This document shows positions 10,151 through 19,911 of a stretch of DNA of 64,000 nucleotides, in pieces. The translations under genes and the position numbers were made by a program. The notes below the pieces were generated by a model. That model saw nothing but the letters and a program-made list of their open reading frames with translations. It ran no database searches and was not told where the DNA came from. Within the stretch, counting starts at the first letter, position 1. Each line of letters begins with the position of its first letter. This DNA is from Desulfospira joergensenii DSM 10085 (lineage in GTDB: Bacteria; Desulfobacterota; Desulfobacteria; Desulfobacterales; Desulfobacteraceae), in contig NZ_ATUG01000001.1 in the NCBI RefSeq assembly GCF_000420085.1, positions 1,054,001 to 1,118,000 on the forward strand, written 5' to 3'.

Positions 10151-10166
10151 GGGTGTTCCTCCTTAA

Positions 10167-10535
10167 TTAGAATTTCAGACCGGCCTCGCGGGCTCCGTCT
10201 GAAAGCGCTTTAACGCGACCATGATATAAAAAGCCATTCCTGTCCAGAACCACCTTTGTAATTCCTTTTTCAACCGCCCGTTTGCCCACAAGCTGGCCAA
10301 CTGCCTTGGCAATTTCTCTTTTTTTGCCCTCCACCGGGTTTTCCTTGTATTCCCCGTCAAGGGTAGAGGCGGAAACCAGGGTCTGGCCTTTGGTGTCATC
10401 GATGATCTGGGCGTAGATGTGGTTTGAACTTCTGAACACACTCAGTCTTGGCCGGTCCTGACTGCCAAATATATTTTTTCTGATTCTTTTTTTTCTCTTA
10501 AGCCTGGATACAAATCTTGGTGATGTATTTCCCAT
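10167..10535 (-). CDS. rplR: Ribosomal protein uL18
   Basis: A 122-residue 5S rRNA-binding protein of the central protuberance. It has the basic N-terminus ([20 protein letters not shown]), the [17 protein letters not shown] segment and the C-terminal [26 protein letters not shown], all conserved. It lies between rplF (18-base gap) and rpsE (16-base gap). Length is normal. Confidence 0.98.
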   Translation of the reverse strand: MGNTSPRFVSRLKRKKRIRKNIFGSQDRPRLSVFRSSNHIYAQIIDDTKGQTLVSASTLDGEYKENPVEGKKREIAKAVGQLVGKRAVEKGITKVVLDRNGFLYHGRVKALSDGAREAGLKF

Positions 10536-10553
10536 GATCCTTACACTCCCGTT

Positions 10554-11096
10554 CTAGTCTTTACCAGCAGTCTTACCTGCTTTTCTAATGATTCTTTCAT
10601 CCGCATACATGATGCCTTTGCCCTTATAGGGCTCGGGAGGCCTGATATCTCTGATATTTGCTGCTGCCTGTCCAAGGACTTCCTTGTCAATTCCGCTGAG
10701 GATGATCTTGGTATTGGCATCAACCGAAGCCTTAATTCCTTCGGGAAGGGAAAAATCAACCGGGTTGGAATATCCCACGTTCAAGACCAGGGTGTTGCCC
10801 TTGGTCTCTGCCCGGTATCCGATTCCTGAAAGGAGCAGTTGTTTTTCATAGCCGTCTGTTACTCCGGTTACCATGTTTGCGATCAAGGATCTGAACAATC
10901 CCTGGAGTGCTACTTTTTTCTTGTTTGATAAGTCGGTTTTCACTTCCAGCATATCGTCGGTAATCTCAAGCTCGACGGCTGGGTGAAGCTTTCGTTCAAG
11001 ATTGCCCTTGGGTCCTTTGACCTTGATCATGTCCCCGTCAATCGTCACCTGGACCTTATCTGGAAGCTGAACCGGCTTTTTTCCTATTCTTGACAT
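10554..11096 (-). CDS. rplF: Ribosomal protein uL6
   Basis: A 180-residue 50S protein built of two similar domains near the factor-binding centre. It starts MSRIGKKPVQLPDKVQVTID and has the C-terminal signature IRPPEPYKGKGIMYADE. The residues around that loop are linked to aminoglycoside sensitivity in other species and look standard. It is the spc-order neighbour of rpsH (14-base gap) and rplR. Confidence 0.98.
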   Translation of the reverse strand: MSRIGKKPVQLPDKVQVTIDGDMIKVKGPKGNLERKLHPAVELEITDDMLEVKTDLSNKKKVALQGLFRSLIANMVTGVTDGYEKQLLLSGIGYRAETKGNTLVLNVGYSNPVDFSLPEGIKASVDANTKIILSGIDKEVLGQAAANIRDIRPPEPYKGKGIMYADERIIRKAGKTAGKD

Positions 11097-11110
11097 ATTT
11101 TACTCCTGTC

Positions 11111-11509
11111 CTACCATACGTTACAAAGAATTTCACCGCCGACGTTCGCTTCCCTGGCCTGTTTATCCGTCATAAGCCCCTTTGAGGTGGATACGATGGA
11201 AATCCCCAGACCGTTCAGTACCGGCTTAATCTGTTTGGATTTGCTGTACACCCGGCATGAGGGTTTGCTTACCCTCTTGATACCGAAGATCGTGGGCTGG
11301 CCGTGTTTGACATATTTTATATAAACGCGAATCAGACCCTGGGTTTCATCTTCAAGGAATTTATAATCCTTGATATACCCTTGTTCTTTAAGCACCCGCA
11401 CCATTTCCAACTTGATCTTTGATCCGGGGATATCCACTTTGGCAAACCCTGCTTTCCCACCATTTCTTATGATTGTCAGCATGTCTGCAATTGGATCACT
11501 AGCTGCCAT
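11111..11509 (-). CDS. rpsH: Ribosomal protein uS8
   Basis: A 132-residue 16S rRNA-binding assembly protein. It begins with the typical DPIADMLTIIRNGGKAGF and ends with the S8 signature region around GLGISIVSTSKGLMTDKQAR and GGEILCNVW. In E. coli S8 represses the spc operon by binding the rplE leader. A comparable site was not looked for by folding here. The gap to rpsN is 53 bases, somewhat larger than elsewhere in this cluster. Confidence 0.98.
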   Translation of the reverse strand: MAASDPIADMLTIIRNGGKAGFAKVDIPGSKIKLEMVRVLKEQGYIKDYKFLEDETQGLIRVYIKYVKHGQPTIFGIKRVSKPSCRVYSKSKQIKPVLNGLGISIVSTSKGLMTDKQAREANVGGEILCNVW

Positions 11510-11562
11510 TTTAATTCTCCTTAAACTCCGCTGATATTAAATTATTGCTCAAGTGTCTTGGA

Positions 11563-11748
11563 TTACCAACTAGATTTGGTAACGCCGGGAAGCTTGCCTT
11601 CGGAAGCAAGGGTCCGGAAACAGATTCTGCAAATACCAGCCTTTCGTATAAATCCTCTTGGTCTACCGCATAAAGGGCACCTGTTGTACGAACGTACAGA
11701 AAACTTAGGTTTTCTATTGGCCTTCGCGATTAAAGCTTTTCTAGCCAA
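11563..11748 (-). CDS. rpsN: Ribosomal protein uS14, zinc-binding type (type Z)
   Basis: A 61-residue short form of S14. It carries four cysteines in two CxxC pairs ([11 protein letters not shown] and [11 protein letters not shown]), the zinc knuckle of the type Z protein. This contrasts with the zinc-free, roughly 100-residue form used by enterobacteria. The ending LPGVTKSSW is standard. It is placed between rplE (19-base gap) and rpsH. S4 and L36 in this window also keep their zinc ligands, so the ribosome here is of the zinc-rich kind. Confidence 0.98.
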   Translation of the reverse strand: MARKALIAKANRKPKFSVRSYNRCPLCGRPRGFIRKAGICRICFRTLASEGKLPGVTKSSW

Positions 11749-11767
11749 GCTTTCCTCCTTAAGATCC

Positions 11768-12307
11768 TTAGTTTTTGAAGGGCATTCCCATGTGTTTCAG
11801 GAAAGTTTTACCTTCTTCATCCGTTTTGGCTGTGGTCACAACCGTGATATTCAGACCTTTGATACTGTCGGTCTTGTCATAATCGATTTCAGGAAAAATA
11901 ATATGCTCTGTAATGCCCATGGAGTAATTGCCACGGCCGTCAAAGCCCTTCCCGGAAACACCTCTGAAGTCCCTGACACGAGGCAGGGCAATGTTTACAA
12001 GCCGTTCAAAAAACTCATACATCTTTTCACGGCGCAGGGTAACCTTGCATCCTATGGGAAGGTCCTCGCGCAGTTTAAAATTTGCAATGGGTTTTTTGGC
12101 TCTTGTAACAACGGGTTTCTGTCCGGCGATAAGCGCCAGCTCCTGAGCGGCTGATTCGATTATTTTCGGATTCCTGACCGCTTCACCCAATCCCATGTTC
12201 AATACGATCTTTTCAAACTTGGGCACCTGAAACTCATTGGCATAGTTATAGGTTTCCTTAAGCTTGGGGACAACTTCGTTATTGTATTTTTCTTTAAGAG
12301 TGGTCAT
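11768..12307 (-). CDS. rplE: Ribosomal protein uL5
   Basis: A 179-residue 5S rRNA-binding protein that contacts P-site tRNA and bridges to S13. Recognised by the L5 segment [15 protein letters not shown], the [15 protein letters not shown]-like stretch ([20 protein letters not shown]) and [18 protein letters not shown]. Length is normal. It lies between rplX (23-base gap) and rpsN (19-base gap). Confidence 0.98.
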   Translation of the reverse strand: MTTLKEKYNNEVVPKLKETYNYANEFQVPKFEKIVLNMGLGEAVRNPKIIESAAQELALIAGQKPVVTRAKKPIANFKLREDLPIGCKVTLRREKMYEFFERLVNIALPRVRDFRGVSGKGFDGRGNYSMGITEHIIFPEIDYDKTDSIKGLNITVVTTAKTDEEGKTFLKHMGMPFKN

Positions 12308-12330
12308 CTATTTTCTCCGCCTGAAGATCC

Positions 12331-12660
12331 TTAGGAATCAATCTGCTCGTTGCATTTTTTACAGACTCTGACTCGCTTTCCGCCTTCCAGCTGTTTCATG
12401 CCGACCCGGGTCGGCTTTACACAGGAGTTGCACATGATCATCAGATTGGAAATATCAATGGGCATTGATTTTTCAACGATTCCGCCCTGGGGATTTGCCT
12501 GGGTGGGTCTCTGATGAACCTTGACAACGTTAATATTTTCCACAACGACCCGGTTGGTCTTTTTAACGACCTTTAATACCTTACCGATCTTACCTTTATC
12601 CTTACCGGTGAGTACCTTTACCTTGTCATCTTTTTTGATTTTCAATTTTAAAGCTTGCAT
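12331..12660 (-). CDS. rplX: Ribosomal protein uL24
   Basis: A 109-residue assembly-initiating 50S protein. It has the KOW motif near the N-terminus ([20 protein letters not shown]) and four cysteines near the C-terminus ([10 protein letters not shown] and VCKKCNEQ), a possible zinc-binding pair of CxxC knuckles seen in some lineages. I chose the ATG at 12660 because GGAG lies eight bases before it. The frame is also open to a TTG at 12675, which overlaps that ribosome-binding site. Confidence 0.97.
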   Translation of the reverse strand: MQALKLKIKKDDKVKVLTGKDKGKIGKVLKVVKKTNRVVVENINVVKVHQRPTQANPQGGIVEKSMPIDISNLMIMCNSCVKPTRVGMKQLEGGKRVRVCKKCNEQIDS

Positions 12661-12686
12661 TTGAATTTTCTCCAATACCCCGGCTG

Positions 12687-13055
12687 TTATAATACGTCAG
12701 GGGCCAGAGAGATTATTTTCATGAATCTTTTCGCCCTTAACTCCCTGGCCACCGGACCGAAAATACGGGTCCCCACAGGTTCATTGTTTTTGGTCAAAAC
12801 CACGGCTGAGTTGTCATCAAATCTGATGGACGATCCATCCGGTCTGGAAATCTCTTTTTTGGTCCGGACGATGACAGCAGGCACAATATCTCCTTTGCTG
12901 ACCTTGGAATTGGGAATGGCTTCCTTTACGGATGTAATAATGATATCGCCGATACCTGCGTATCTTCTTTTGGAACCGCCCAAAACCTTGATACAATAAA
13001 GTTCCTTTGCCCCGGAGTTGTCTGCGACCGTCAGTCTCGTTTCGCTCTGAATCAT
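12687..13055 (-). CDS. rplN: Ribosomal protein uL14
   Basis: A 122-residue 50S protein at the subunit interface, exact family length. The sequence starts [20 protein letters not shown] and includes [20 protein letters not shown] and [20 protein letters not shown]. It contacts 16S rRNA in bridge B8 and is the docking site of the silencing factor RsfS in other bacteria. Neighbours are rpsQ (15-base gap) and rplX (26-base gap). Confidence 0.98.
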   Translation of the reverse strand: MIQSETRLTVADNSGAKELYCIKVLGGSKRRYAGIGDIIITSVKEAIPNSKVSKGDIVPAVIVRTKKEISRPDGSSIRFDDNSAVVLTKNNEPVGTRIFGPVARELRAKRFMKIISLAPDVL

Positions 13056-13070
13056 TTGTAACTCCTTTAA

Positions 13071-13331
13071 TTAAACGGCCTTTTTAAGGATTTGTGCCAC
13101 TCTGAACCGTTTCAGCTTGCTCAAGGGTCTGGTTTCGATGATTTTAACCTCATCACCGAGCCGACACTCGTTGGTGGCATCATGGGCGTGGTATTTTTTG
13201 TACCGTTTGATAAATTTCTTATACACCTTGTGCTGCACAAATCTTTCAACCCGGACTACCACTGATTTATCCATTTTATCGGATACGATCAGTCCGATCA
13301 GCTCTCTTTTCTTTTTTCTAATAGTTTCCAT
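13071..13331 (-). CDS. rpsQ: Ribosomal protein uS17
   Basis: An 86-residue OB-fold 30S protein that binds 16S rRNA early in assembly. Conserved stretches are [28 protein letters not shown] and the signature [20 protein letters not shown]. Length is normal. It follows rpmC with an 11-base gap, the S10-spc order. Confidence 0.98.
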   Translation of the reverse strand: METIRKKKRELIGLIVSDKMDKSVVVRVERFVQHKVYKKFIKRYKKYHAHDATNECRLGDEVKIIETRPLSKLKRFRVAQILKKAV

Positions 13332-13342
13332 ATCTATAACTC

Positions 13343-13543
13343 TTAGCTAATGTTAAAATCCTTTTCTCGGGATATTGTATAGAGCCTGGCAATATCTTTT
13401 CTGACATTTGAAAGTGTTGAAGTATTCTCAAGCTGTCCAACATCATTCTGGAAACGAAGATTAAAAAGTTCTTTTTTCAGTTCAACCAGTTTTTCCTTGA
13501 CCTGGTCTTCACCCATTTCCCTGATTTCGCTTGCCTTTAACAT
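13343..13543 (-). CDS. rpmC: Ribosomal protein uL29
   Basis: A 66-residue two-helix 50S protein near the tunnel exit, part of the trigger-factor and SRP docking area with L23. It reads [20 protein letters not shown], then [18 protein letters not shown], the L29 signature. It is only three bases from rplP, so it is likely translated by coupling. Confidence 0.98.
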   Translation of the reverse strand: MLKASEIREMGEDQVKEKLVELKKELFNLRFQNDVGQLENTSTLSNVRKDIARLYTISREKDFNIS

Positions 13544-13546
13544 GAC

Positions 13547-13954
13547 TTAACTCCTTTCCACAAAACGGGTTTTCACGGAAAGTTTTCTCGCGGCAAGTCG
13601 AAGCGCCTCTTTGGCTACTTCCCTTGGGATTCCTTCCATCTCGTAAAGAATTTTCCCAGGTTTAACCCGGGCTACCCAGGCATCGGTTGCACCTTTACCT
13701 TTACCCATCCTGACTTCCGCGGGTTTTTTGGTGACGGGCTTGTCCGGAAAAAAACGGATCCAGCTTTTTCCTGCCCTTTTTGCGTGTCTGGTCAGCGCGA
13801 CCCTTGCTGCTTCAATCTGTCTTGCATTTATATAACCGCATTCAACCGCCTGGAGCCCAAAATCACCGAAACTCAGGGTGTTGCCCCTGGTCGGAGTTCC
13901 TTTGGTTCTTCCCCGGAACTGCTTGCGGAATTTTACATTTTTTGGACTAAGCAT
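13547..13954 (-). CDS. rplP: Ribosomal protein uL16
   Basis: A 135-residue 50S protein at the A site and the base of the central protuberance. Conserved pieces are [40 protein letters not shown] and [19 protein letters not shown]. It would be a substrate for the arginine hydroxylase of some bacteria, which is not seen here. It lies between rpsC (35-base gap) and rpmC. Confidence 0.98.
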   Translation of the reverse strand: MLSPKNVKFRKQFRGRTKGTPTRGNTLSFGDFGLQAVECGYINARQIEAARVALTRHAKRAGKSWIRFFPDKPVTKKPAEVRMGKGKGATDAWVARVKPGKILYEMEGIPREVAKEALRLAARKLSVKTRFVERS

Positions 13955-13989
13955 TTGCTTTTCTCCTCATTGCCTCTACTTTGACGACC

Positions 13990-14643
13990 TTATTTTGACG
14001 CCAGGGCCTGTTCACCCGGGCTTAATACCTCACCTTTGAAAATAAAGGTCTTAATGCCGATGGTTCCGTATGTTGTTTTCGCTTCGATAAAGCCGTAGTC
14101 CACATCCGCCCTCAGGGTATGCAGAGGGATCCTTCCCTCTTTATACCACTCGGTTCTGGCCATTTCAGCGCCGCCCAGACGACCGGAGCAGATAATCTTA
14201 ATCCCCTTGGCCCCGAACCTCATGGCAGACGAGACGCTTCTTTTCATGGCCCGTCTAAAGGCGATTCTTCTTTCCAGCTGCTGGGCAATATTCTCAGCAA
14301 CCAACTGCGCGTCAATTTCCGGACGTCTGACCTCTTTAATGTCGATGAGGACATCAGGGTTAAGCAGTTTTTCCAGTTCTTTTTTCAGCAGAGCAATTTC
14401 CGACCCTTTTTTCCCGATAATGATCCCGGGTCTGGCAGCAAAAACCCTGAGACGGATCTGCTTTGAAAACCGTTCGATCTCAATCTTTGAAATGCCTGCA
14501 TGGTAGAGTTTCTTTTTCAAAAACTTCCGGACTTTAAAATCTTCTTCAACAAAACCGGCATAGTCTTTGTCTGCATACCATCTGGAGTCCCATGTCCTGA
14601 TGATGCCTAATCTTAATCCAGTAGGATGTACTTTCTGGCCCAA
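13990..14643 (-). CDS. rpsC: Ribosomal protein uS3
   Basis: A 217-residue 30S head protein with mRNA helicase activity at the entry channel. It opens [20 protein letters not shown]. The KH domain (about 60-110) contains [15 protein letters not shown]. The C-terminal domain has [20 protein letters not shown] and the end [14 protein letters not shown]. Spacing is 15 bases to rplV. Length and motifs are standard. Confidence 0.98.
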   Translation of the reverse strand: MGQKVHPTGLRLGIIRTWDSRWYADKDYAGFVEEDFKVRKFLKKKLYHAGISKIEIERFSKQIRLRVFAARPGIIIGKKGSEIALLKKELEKLLNPDVLIDIKEVRRPEIDAQLVAENIAQQLERRIAFRRAMKRSVSSAMRFGAKGIKIICSGRLGGAEMARTEWYKEGRIPLHTLRADVDYGFIEAKTTYGTIGIKTFIFKGEVLSPGEQALASK

Positions 14644-14658
14644 GCTAGCTCCTCCTAT

Positions 14659-14994
14659 TTAGTCGACTTGCTCGACTATTACTGTTAAATGACTGGTTCG
14701 TTTTATTATCCTGGTTGCCCTGCCCCTTGCCCTTGGCCGGAACCGCTTCATGGACGGGCCATGATCGACGATGATGTTTTTCACAATCAGCTTGTCCACA
14801 TCCAGCTCGTTATTGTGCTCGGCATTGGCAACTGCTGACTGGAGGGCTTTATGAATTATCCCGGCAGCTTTGAGGGGCATGAACTTCAGCAGCGCCAGAG
14901 CCTGTTCCGCATTTTTCCCCTTTACTTCGCTGATGGGCAGCCTGAGCTTGAAAGGAGAAATCCTTGCATATCTTGTAGTTGCTTTAACTTCCAT
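14659..14994 (-). CDS. rplV: Ribosomal protein uL22
   Basis: A 111-residue protein lining the peptide exit tunnel. It begins [20 protein letters not shown]. The tunnel loop is at the [20 protein letters not shown] end, where macrolide-related changes occur in other species; no deletion is seen. It lies between rpsS (26-base gap) and rpsC. Confidence 0.98.
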   Translation of the reverse strand: MEVKATTRYARISPFKLRLPISEVKGKNAEQALALLKFMPLKAAGIIHKALQSAVANAEHNNELDVDKLIVKNIIVDHGPSMKRFRPRARGRATRIIKRTSHLTVIVEQVD

Positions 14995-15020
14995 ATCAAA
15001 ATTTCCTTTTGCCTATGAGA

Positions 15021-15296
15021 TTAGCGTTTGGCCCTTTTATCCCCGGCATGACCCCAAAAGGTTCTTGTGGGTGAAAATTCACCAAGCTTATGACCGACCA
15101 TGTTTTCCGTTACAAAAACGGGAATGAACTTTTTACCGTTATGAACGGCAAGGGTGATTCCCACCATTTCAGGAAAGATGGTCGATCTTCTTGACCAGGT
15201 CTTGATAACCTTGTTGCTGCTGGACTGACTTGCCGCTAAAACTTTTTTCAAAAGCTCGGGCGCGATATATGGTCCCTTTTTTAATGATCTTGGCAT
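15021..15296 (-). CDS. rpsS: Ribosomal protein uS19
   Basis: A 91-residue 30S head protein, partner of S13. It starts [20 protein letters not shown] and contains [20 protein letters not shown] and the signature [18 protein letters not shown]. Length is standard. It sits 14 bases after rplB and 26 before rplV in the S10 order. Confidence 0.98.
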   Translation of the reverse strand: MPRSLKKGPYIAPELLKKVLAASQSSSNKVIKTWSRRSTIFPEMVGITLAVHNGKKFIPVFVTENMVGHKLGEFSPTRTFWGHAGDKRAKR

Positions 15297-15310
15297 GATT
15301 TAGTCACCTA

Positions 15311-16144
15311 TTACCTTCTCTTAGCTCTTCTTTTTACGATATACTGATCTGTCCTGGCATTTTTCCGGGTTCTCTTCCCCTTGGTGGGAACCCCCCAGGG
15401 GGTACAGGGCTGGCGCCCGCCTGACGAACGACCTTCTCCACCACCCATGGGATGGTCTACCGGGTTCATGGCAACACCACGGACAGAGGGCCTTCTACCC
15501 ATCCATCTTGTCCGGCCGGCCTTTCCGATACTGACATCACCGTGCTTCTCATTCCCGACCCTGCCCACGGTAGCCTTGCACTTCAAATGAATCATACGCA
15601 CCTCCCCGGAAGGCAGAAGGATCTGGGCATAGTTGCCCTCCTTGGCCATGAGCCGGGCATAGGCGCCTGCGCTTCTGACGATCTGGCCGCCCTTGTTCTG
15701 CTTCAGTTCGATGTTATGAATTCGGGTACCCGTGGGAATGTTCTCAAGGGGCATGCAATTGCCCGGCTTGATATCTGCATCCGGACCGGTTTCAAGGATG
15801 TCACCCACCTTCACGTCCAATGGAGCCAAAATATATCTTTTTTCACCATCGGCATATACCAGGAGGGCGATCCTGGCGCTTCTGTTGGGATCGTATTCAA
15901 TGGCGGAGACCTTGGCAGGAATCCCGTCCTTATCCCGTTTAAAATCAATGATCCGGTATTTCTTCTTTGCTCCGCCACCCCGGTGCATGCTGGTTATTCT
16001 TCCGTAGGAATTCCGGCCGGCCTTTTTATTCAATTTCTTGGTAAGGCGCCGTTCAGGCTTGGTCTTGGTAATTTCTTCAAAAGAAAGGTATTCCTGAGCT
16101 CGTCTTCCGGGAGATGTCGGTTTAGCCTTGATTATCGTTGACAT
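15311..16144 (-). CDS. rplB: Ribosomal protein uL2
   Basis: A 277-residue 50S protein needed for subunit association and peptidyl transferase function. Conserved features are the [20 protein letters not shown] region, an internal SH3-like/OB pair, and the C-terminal signature [20 protein letters not shown], which holds the histidine important for activity. The start has GAGGT before it at a good distance. Gaps are 12 bases from rplW and 14 to rpsS. Confidence 0.98.
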   Translation of the reverse strand: MSTIIKAKPTSPGRRAQEYLSFEEITKTKPERRLTKKLNKKAGRNSYGRITSMHRGGGAKKKYRIIDFKRDKDGIPAKVSAIEYDPNRSARIALLVYADGEKRYILAPLDVKVGDILETGPDADIKPGNCMPLENIPTGTRIHNIELKQNKGGQIVRSAGAYARLMAKEGNYAQILLPSGEVRMIHLKCKATVGRVGNEKHGDVSIGKAGRTRWMGRRPSVRGVAMNPVDHPMGGGEGRSSGGRQPCTPWGVPTKGKRTRKNARTDQYIVKRRAKRR

Positions 16145-16156
16145 ATATATACCTCT

Positions 16157-16444
16157 TTAAACACCTTCAAAAAAATCGATTCGTTGTCCCGGCATCAGTG
16201 TGACAATGGCTTTTTTCCAGTCATTTCTTTTGCCGACAATTCTACCGCGCTGTTTGACCTTGCCCTTGACCTGGACAGTTCTGACCTCTTTGACTTTGGC
16301 GTTGAAAGCCTTTTCAACAGCATCCTTAATCTCAACCCGGTTGGCCCGTTTGTCCACCTTAAAGGTCACCTGGTTGTTTAATTCTTTTTGAAGGGTTGTT
16401 TTTTCTGTAACAACAGGTCCCCTGATGATATCGTACTCTCTCAT
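16157..16444 (-). CDS. rplW: Ribosomal protein uL23
   Basis: A 95-residue protein at the tunnel exit, the docking point for trigger factor and SRP. It starts [19 protein letters not shown] and has [20 protein letters not shown] and the [20 protein letters not shown] segment. Its ATG directly follows the rplD stop (TAAATG), so the two are likely translated together. Confidence 0.98.
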   Translation of the reverse strand: MREYDIIRGPVVTEKTTLQKELNNQVTFKVDKRANRVEIKDAVEKAFNAKVKEVRTVQVKGKVKQRGRIVGKRNDWKKAIVTLMPGQRIDFFEGV

Positions 16445-17065
16445 TTAACTTAACCTCCCCTCGATACTCTTAATGGTCGATTCGACCAGCAGAAGGTTTT
16501 TGAACTTCAAAATATCGTAGACATTCAGGCCTGCGGTTTTGATCACTTTTACGTCCGGAATATTTCTTGAAGACAGTGCAAGGTTCATATCTTCAGCGTC
16601 GGACACGATCAGCAGATCGTTCAGATCCAGGGTCGTGAGAATCTGGGCAAGAACCTTTGTCTTGATTTCCTCCAGCTTCAAGTCGTCAATGACAAATAAG
16701 TTCTTGTCCTCGAACTTGCTGCTCAGGGCCATTTTCAATGCCAGCCGGCGCACCTTTTTGGGCACCTTATAGGCAAAAGACCTGGGAGAAGGCCCAAAGA
16801 TGACCCCGCCTCCTTTTCGCAACGGAGATTTAACACTACCGGCACGTGCATTACCGGTTCCCTTTTGCCTGAACAGTTTTTTCGTACTACCTGTAACCAT
16901 ACCCCTTGTCTTAGACGCAGCAGTCCCACCTCGTTTGGACACGAGTTGGGATCGAACCACTTCATGAAGAACACTTGTCTTAACCGGTATGCTGAATATT
17001 TCTTCAGGCAGTTGTGCTTCAGATACTTTTTCACCTGCACTGTTTAATACATCGACAGCAGCCAT
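16445..17065 (-). CDS. rplD: Ribosomal protein uL4
   Basis: A 206-residue tunnel protein. The tunnel loop is present around GSTKKLFRQKGTGNARAGSV, and the globular part includes RSFAYKVPKKVRRLALKMAL. In E. coli L4 also represses the S10 operon; that mechanism uses a leader upstream of rpsJ, whereas here tuf lies upstream of rpsJ. A good ribosome-binding site (GAGG) precedes the ATG. The gap from rplC is 117 bases and contains a hairpin, unlike the short gaps elsewhere in this cluster. Confidence 0.98.
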   Translation of the reverse strand: MAAVDVLNSAGEKVSEAQLPEEIFSIPVKTSVLHEVVRSQLVSKRGGTAASKTRGMVTGSTKKLFRQKGTGNARAGSVKSPLRKGGGVIFGPSPRSFAYKVPKKVRRLALKMALSSKFEDKNLFVIDDLKLEEIKTKVLAQILTTLDLNDLLIVSDAEDMNLALSSRNIPDVKVIKTAGLNVYDILKFKNLLLVESTIKSIEGRLS

Positions 17066-17148
17066 ATTCTTCCTCTTAATTTTGATCAGCTATGCATCAC
17101 TGCGAACGCTGGTGCAATACCCATAGCCGCGTTTAATCTATTTTGCAT

Positions 17149-17169
17149 CTTCGTTCCCTGGGAACGAAG
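17149..17169 (-). other. Hairpin in the rplC-rplD gap
   Basis: In the unusually long 117-base gap between rplC and rplD lies a perfect nine-bp inverted repeat with a three-base loop (17149-17157 and 17161-17169, CTTCGTTCC and its complement). A weaker pairing (TGCATCA with TGGTGCA, near 17091-17115) lies downstream of it, closer to rplD. No U-run follows on the minus strand, so it is not a plain intrinsic terminator. It may be an RNA-processing or translation-control element for rplD. The function is inference. Confidence 0.5.
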
Positions 17170-17182
17170 CAGTTGTGATACT

Positions 17183-17809
17183 CTATTTACCCTTGGTCTT
17201 ATATACCTCAAGAATTCCCGTCTTGGGTCCTGGAACGGCACCCTTTAAAAGAATCAGGTTTTCCTCGGGTTTTATATCCACAATGGTCAAATTTTTGGTT
17301 GTTTTTCGATCGGTTCCCATGTGCCCGGGAAGTTTTTTCCCCTTGATGACCTTTGCCGGCCAGGCGCTGTTCCCGATGGATCCAGGCTTTCTATGGTTCC
17401 TGTTACCATGGGTTTCTGGACCCCGGCTAAAACCGTGCCGTTTTATGGTTCCCTGGAAACCCCGTCCCTTGCTGATCCCGGATACGGTGACTTTTTCGCC
17501 CACGGTGAACATGTCGATATTGACTTCGGCGCCGGGCTCGATCTCTTCAACATTCTCTGTCCGGAACTCCCTTAAAACCCTGAACCCCTTGTCACCGGCC
17601 TTTTTCAGATGGCCTGCAATGGGCTTGTTCAGTTTTTCCATCGGGCGTTCGTCAAACCCGAGCTGGAGAGCTGTATATCCGTCGGTTTCCATGGTTTTCA
17701 CCTGGGTGACCACACAGGGCCCTACCTGCACAACGGTAACAGGAACGAGTCTTCCGTCCGGGGAAAACACGTTGGTCATCCCGATTTTTTTTCCAAGTAT
17801 TGCACTCAT
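17183..17809 (-). CDS. rplC: Ribosomal protein uL3
   Basis: A 208-residue 50S protein reaching into the peptidyl transferase centre. It begins MSAILGKKIGMTNVFSPDG and carries the signature around GRGFQGTIKRHGFSRGPETHG, whose glutamine is the known methylation site in enterobacteria. I chose the ATG at 17809, with AGGA just before it. The open frame also reaches a TTG at 17827. It lies 19 bases after rpsJ. Confidence 0.97.
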   Translation of the reverse strand: MSAILGKKIGMTNVFSPDGRLVPVTVVQVGPCVVTQVKTMETDGYTALQLGFDERPMEKLNKPIAGHLKKAGDKGFRVLREFRTENVEEIEPGAEVNIDMFTVGEKVTVSGISKGRGFQGTIKRHGFSRGPETHGNRNHRKPGSIGNSAWPAKVIKGKKLPGHMGTDRKTTKNLTIVDIKPEENLILLKGAVPGPKTGILEVYKTKGK

Positions 17810-17828
17810 AATCTGTTCCTGTCGCAAC

Positions 17829-18137
17829 CTATAATTTTATTTCCACATCAACGCCCGGTGAAAGATCCAGCTTCATCAGTGCATCAACCGTCTGCTGAGT
17901 CGGCTCCAGAATGTCCATCATTCTCTTATGGGTCCGGATCTCGAACTGTTCCCTTGATTTTTTATTCACATGGGGAGACCGCAGCACGGTAAATTTATTG
18001 ATACGGGTGGGAAGGGGAACCGGCCCCACGATTCTGGCGCCGGTTTTCCTTGCCGTATCAACAATATCTACTGAAGACTGATCAAGCAGCTTGTGATCGT
18101 ATGCCTTGAGCCTGATTCGAATTTTTGTTTTCAACAT
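17829..18137 (-). CDS. rpsJ: Ribosomal protein uS10
   Basis: A 102-residue 30S head protein, also the NusE partner of NusB in antitermination. It starts [20 protein letters not shown] and has [20 protein letters not shown] and the [15 protein letters not shown] signature. It follows tuf by 24 bases and opens the S10 cluster. With no leader of its own visible, it is probably read through from the str-type genes. Confidence 0.98.
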   Translation of the reverse strand: MLKTKIRIRLKAYDHKLLDQSSVDIVDTARKTGARIVGPVPLPTRINKFTVLRSPHVNKKSREQFEIRTHKRMMDILEPTQQTVDALMKLDLSPGVDVEIKL

Positions 18138-18161
18138 GATATTGTTCTTTCCTAAAAGACC

Positions 18162-19355
18162 TTATTCAACAATTTCACCGATAACACCGGCGCCAACGGT
18201 CCGTCCGCCTTCTCTGATGGCGAAGCGGAGTTCTTTTTCCATGGCAATGGGGTTGATCAGCTCAACATTGATGGTTGCGTTATCACCGGGCATGATCATC
18301 TCAACGCCCTCTTCAAGGGTAAGCACCCCTGTAATATCCGTAGTCCTGAAAAAGAACTGGGGCCGGTATCCGGAAAAGAACGGGGTATGACGTCCGCCTT
18401 CTTCCTTGCTCAGGGCGTACATTTCCGCCTTGAATTTGGTATGGGGGGTGATGGTGCCGGGCTTGGATACAACCTGCCCTCTTTCCACCTGATCCCTTTT
18501 GGTTCCCCTGAGCAGAAGACCTACGTTGTCTCCGGCCTGACCTTCGTCAAGAAGTTTTCTGAACATCTCCACTCCGGTACATACGGTCTTGGACGTCTCC
18601 CGGATCCCGACAATCTCGATCTCCTCGCCGGTTTTGATGATCCCCCTCTCAATCCTGCCGGTGACTACCGTGCCCCGGCCGGAAATGGAGAATACATCCT
18701 CTATGGGCATGAGGAAAGGCTTGGCCGTGTCCCTTTCAGGTTCCGGAACGTAGCTGTCCAGGATGTCCAGAAGCTCAAAAATCGGCTTGGCCTCATCGCT
18801 GTCTACGTCATCACTCTCAAGGGCCTTGAGGGCGGAACCCCGGATGATCGGTGTCTCGTCGCCGGGGAACTCATAGGTATCCAGAAGTTCCTGGAGCTCC
18901 ATTTCCACCAGCTCGATGAGCTCTTCATCATCCACCATGTCACATTTGTTTAAAAACACGACGATCTTGGGCACACCCACCTGACGGGCAAGGAGAATAT
19001 GCTCCCGGGTCTGGGGCATGGGACCGTCATCTGCACTGACCACCAGAACCGCTCCGTCCATCTGAGCCGCTCCCGTGATCATGTTCTTGATATAGTCGGC
19101 ATGGCCCGGGCAGTCCACATGGGCGTAGTGACGGTTTTCCGTCTCGTACTCCACATGGGCCGTTGCAATGGTGATACCGCGCTCTCTTTCCTCAGGAGCC
19201 TTGTCAATCTCGTCAAAGGGAACAAACTCGGCATTCCCCTTCAGTCCGGCAAGCTTGGTGATTGCTGCGGTAAGCGTCGTCTTCCCATGGTCAATATGCC
19301 CAATCGTACCGATGTTTACATGCGGTTTGGTCCGCTCGAATTTCTCCTTAGCCAT
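18162..19355 (-). CDS. tuf: Elongation factor Tu, copy 1
   Basis: A 397-residue GTPase that brings aminoacyl-tRNA to the ribosome. G motifs are GHIDHGKT (P-loop), DCPGH, and NKCD. Domains 2 and 3 follow with the usual [13 protein letters not shown] and [15 protein letters not shown] segments. The gene is 24 bases upstream of rpsJ and 47 bases downstream of rpsG. fusA, which usually stands between rpsG and tuf, is absent. The encoded protein is the same as that of the second copy at 32545-33738; I count seven base differences, one of them in the stop codon (TAA here, TAG there). Confidence 0.98.
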   Translation of the reverse strand: MAKEKFERTKPHVNIGTIGHIDHGKTTLTAAITKLAGLKGNAEFVPFDEIDKAPEERERGITIATAHVEYETENRHYAHVDCPGHADYIKNMITGAAQMDGAVLVVSADDGPMPQTREHILLARQVGVPKIVVFLNKCDMVDDEELIELVEMELQELLDTYEFPGDETPIIRGSALKALESDDVDSDEAKPIFELLDILDSYVPEPERDTAKPFLMPIEDVFSISGRGTVVTGRIERGIIKTGEEIEIVGIRETSKTVCTGVEMFRKLLDEGQAGDNVGLLLRGTKRDQVERGQVVSKPGTITPHTKFKAEMYALSKEEGGRHTPFFSGYRPQFFFRTTDITGVLTLEEGVEMIMPGDNATINVELINPIAMEKELRFAIREGGRTVGAGVIGEIVE

Positions 19356-19402
19356 TTTCTATTATTCCTCCCGTGGAATCTTAATCTCAATATTGAAAAA
19401 TT

Positions 19403-19870
19403 TTACCACCTGAAATGGGCAAATGCCTTGTTGGCCTCTGCCATTTTGTGTGTATCCTCTTTTTTCTTTATGGCTCCGCCCCGGTTGTTGTATGCGTCCA
19501 TCAACTCTGCGGCAAGCTTGTTGGCATAGCCTTTTTCGGAACGACCCCGGCTGTAGCTGATCAACCACCTGAAGGCCAGGGCTGTCTGCCGGGCCGGCTT
19601 GATATCCGTCGGCACCTGGTAAGTGGACCCCCCGATTCTCCTGGACTTCACCTCCACCGAGGGTCGGATGTTGTCAACCGCCTTTTTAAAAACATCCAGA
19701 GCAGGCTCTCCGATTTTGCTTTCAGCCATCGACAAGGCATTGGTGACAACTTTACGGGCTGCGTTTTTCTTGCCGTCTTTCATTACACAGTTGATAAACT
19801 TTGCAGCCAACTTCTGCTGCGGGCTTGCGTCCTGCGTAAAATTTTCAATTACGATCTCTTTATCTGCCAT
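19403..19870 (-). CDS. rpsG: Ribosomal protein uS7
   Basis: A 155-residue 30S head assembly protein close to the E site. The N-terminus is somewhat divergent (MADKEIVIENFTQDASPQQK), but the core is typical: INCVMKDGKKNAARKVV, RRIGGSTYQVPTDIKPARQ and KKKEDTHKMAEANKAFAHFRW. It lies 41 bases after rpsL. The absence of fusA after it is notable. Confidence 0.97.
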   Translation of the reverse strand: MADKEIVIENFTQDASPQQKLAAKFINCVMKDGKKNAARKVVTNALSMAESKIGEPALDVFKKAVDNIRPSVEVKSRRIGGSTYQVPTDIKPARQTALAFRWLISYSRGRSEKGYANKLAAELMDAYNNRGGAIKKKEDTHKMAEANKAFAHFRW

Positions 19871-19911
19871 CTGTCATGTCCACCAAATAGTATGAATTAT
19901 ATATCTTTACC

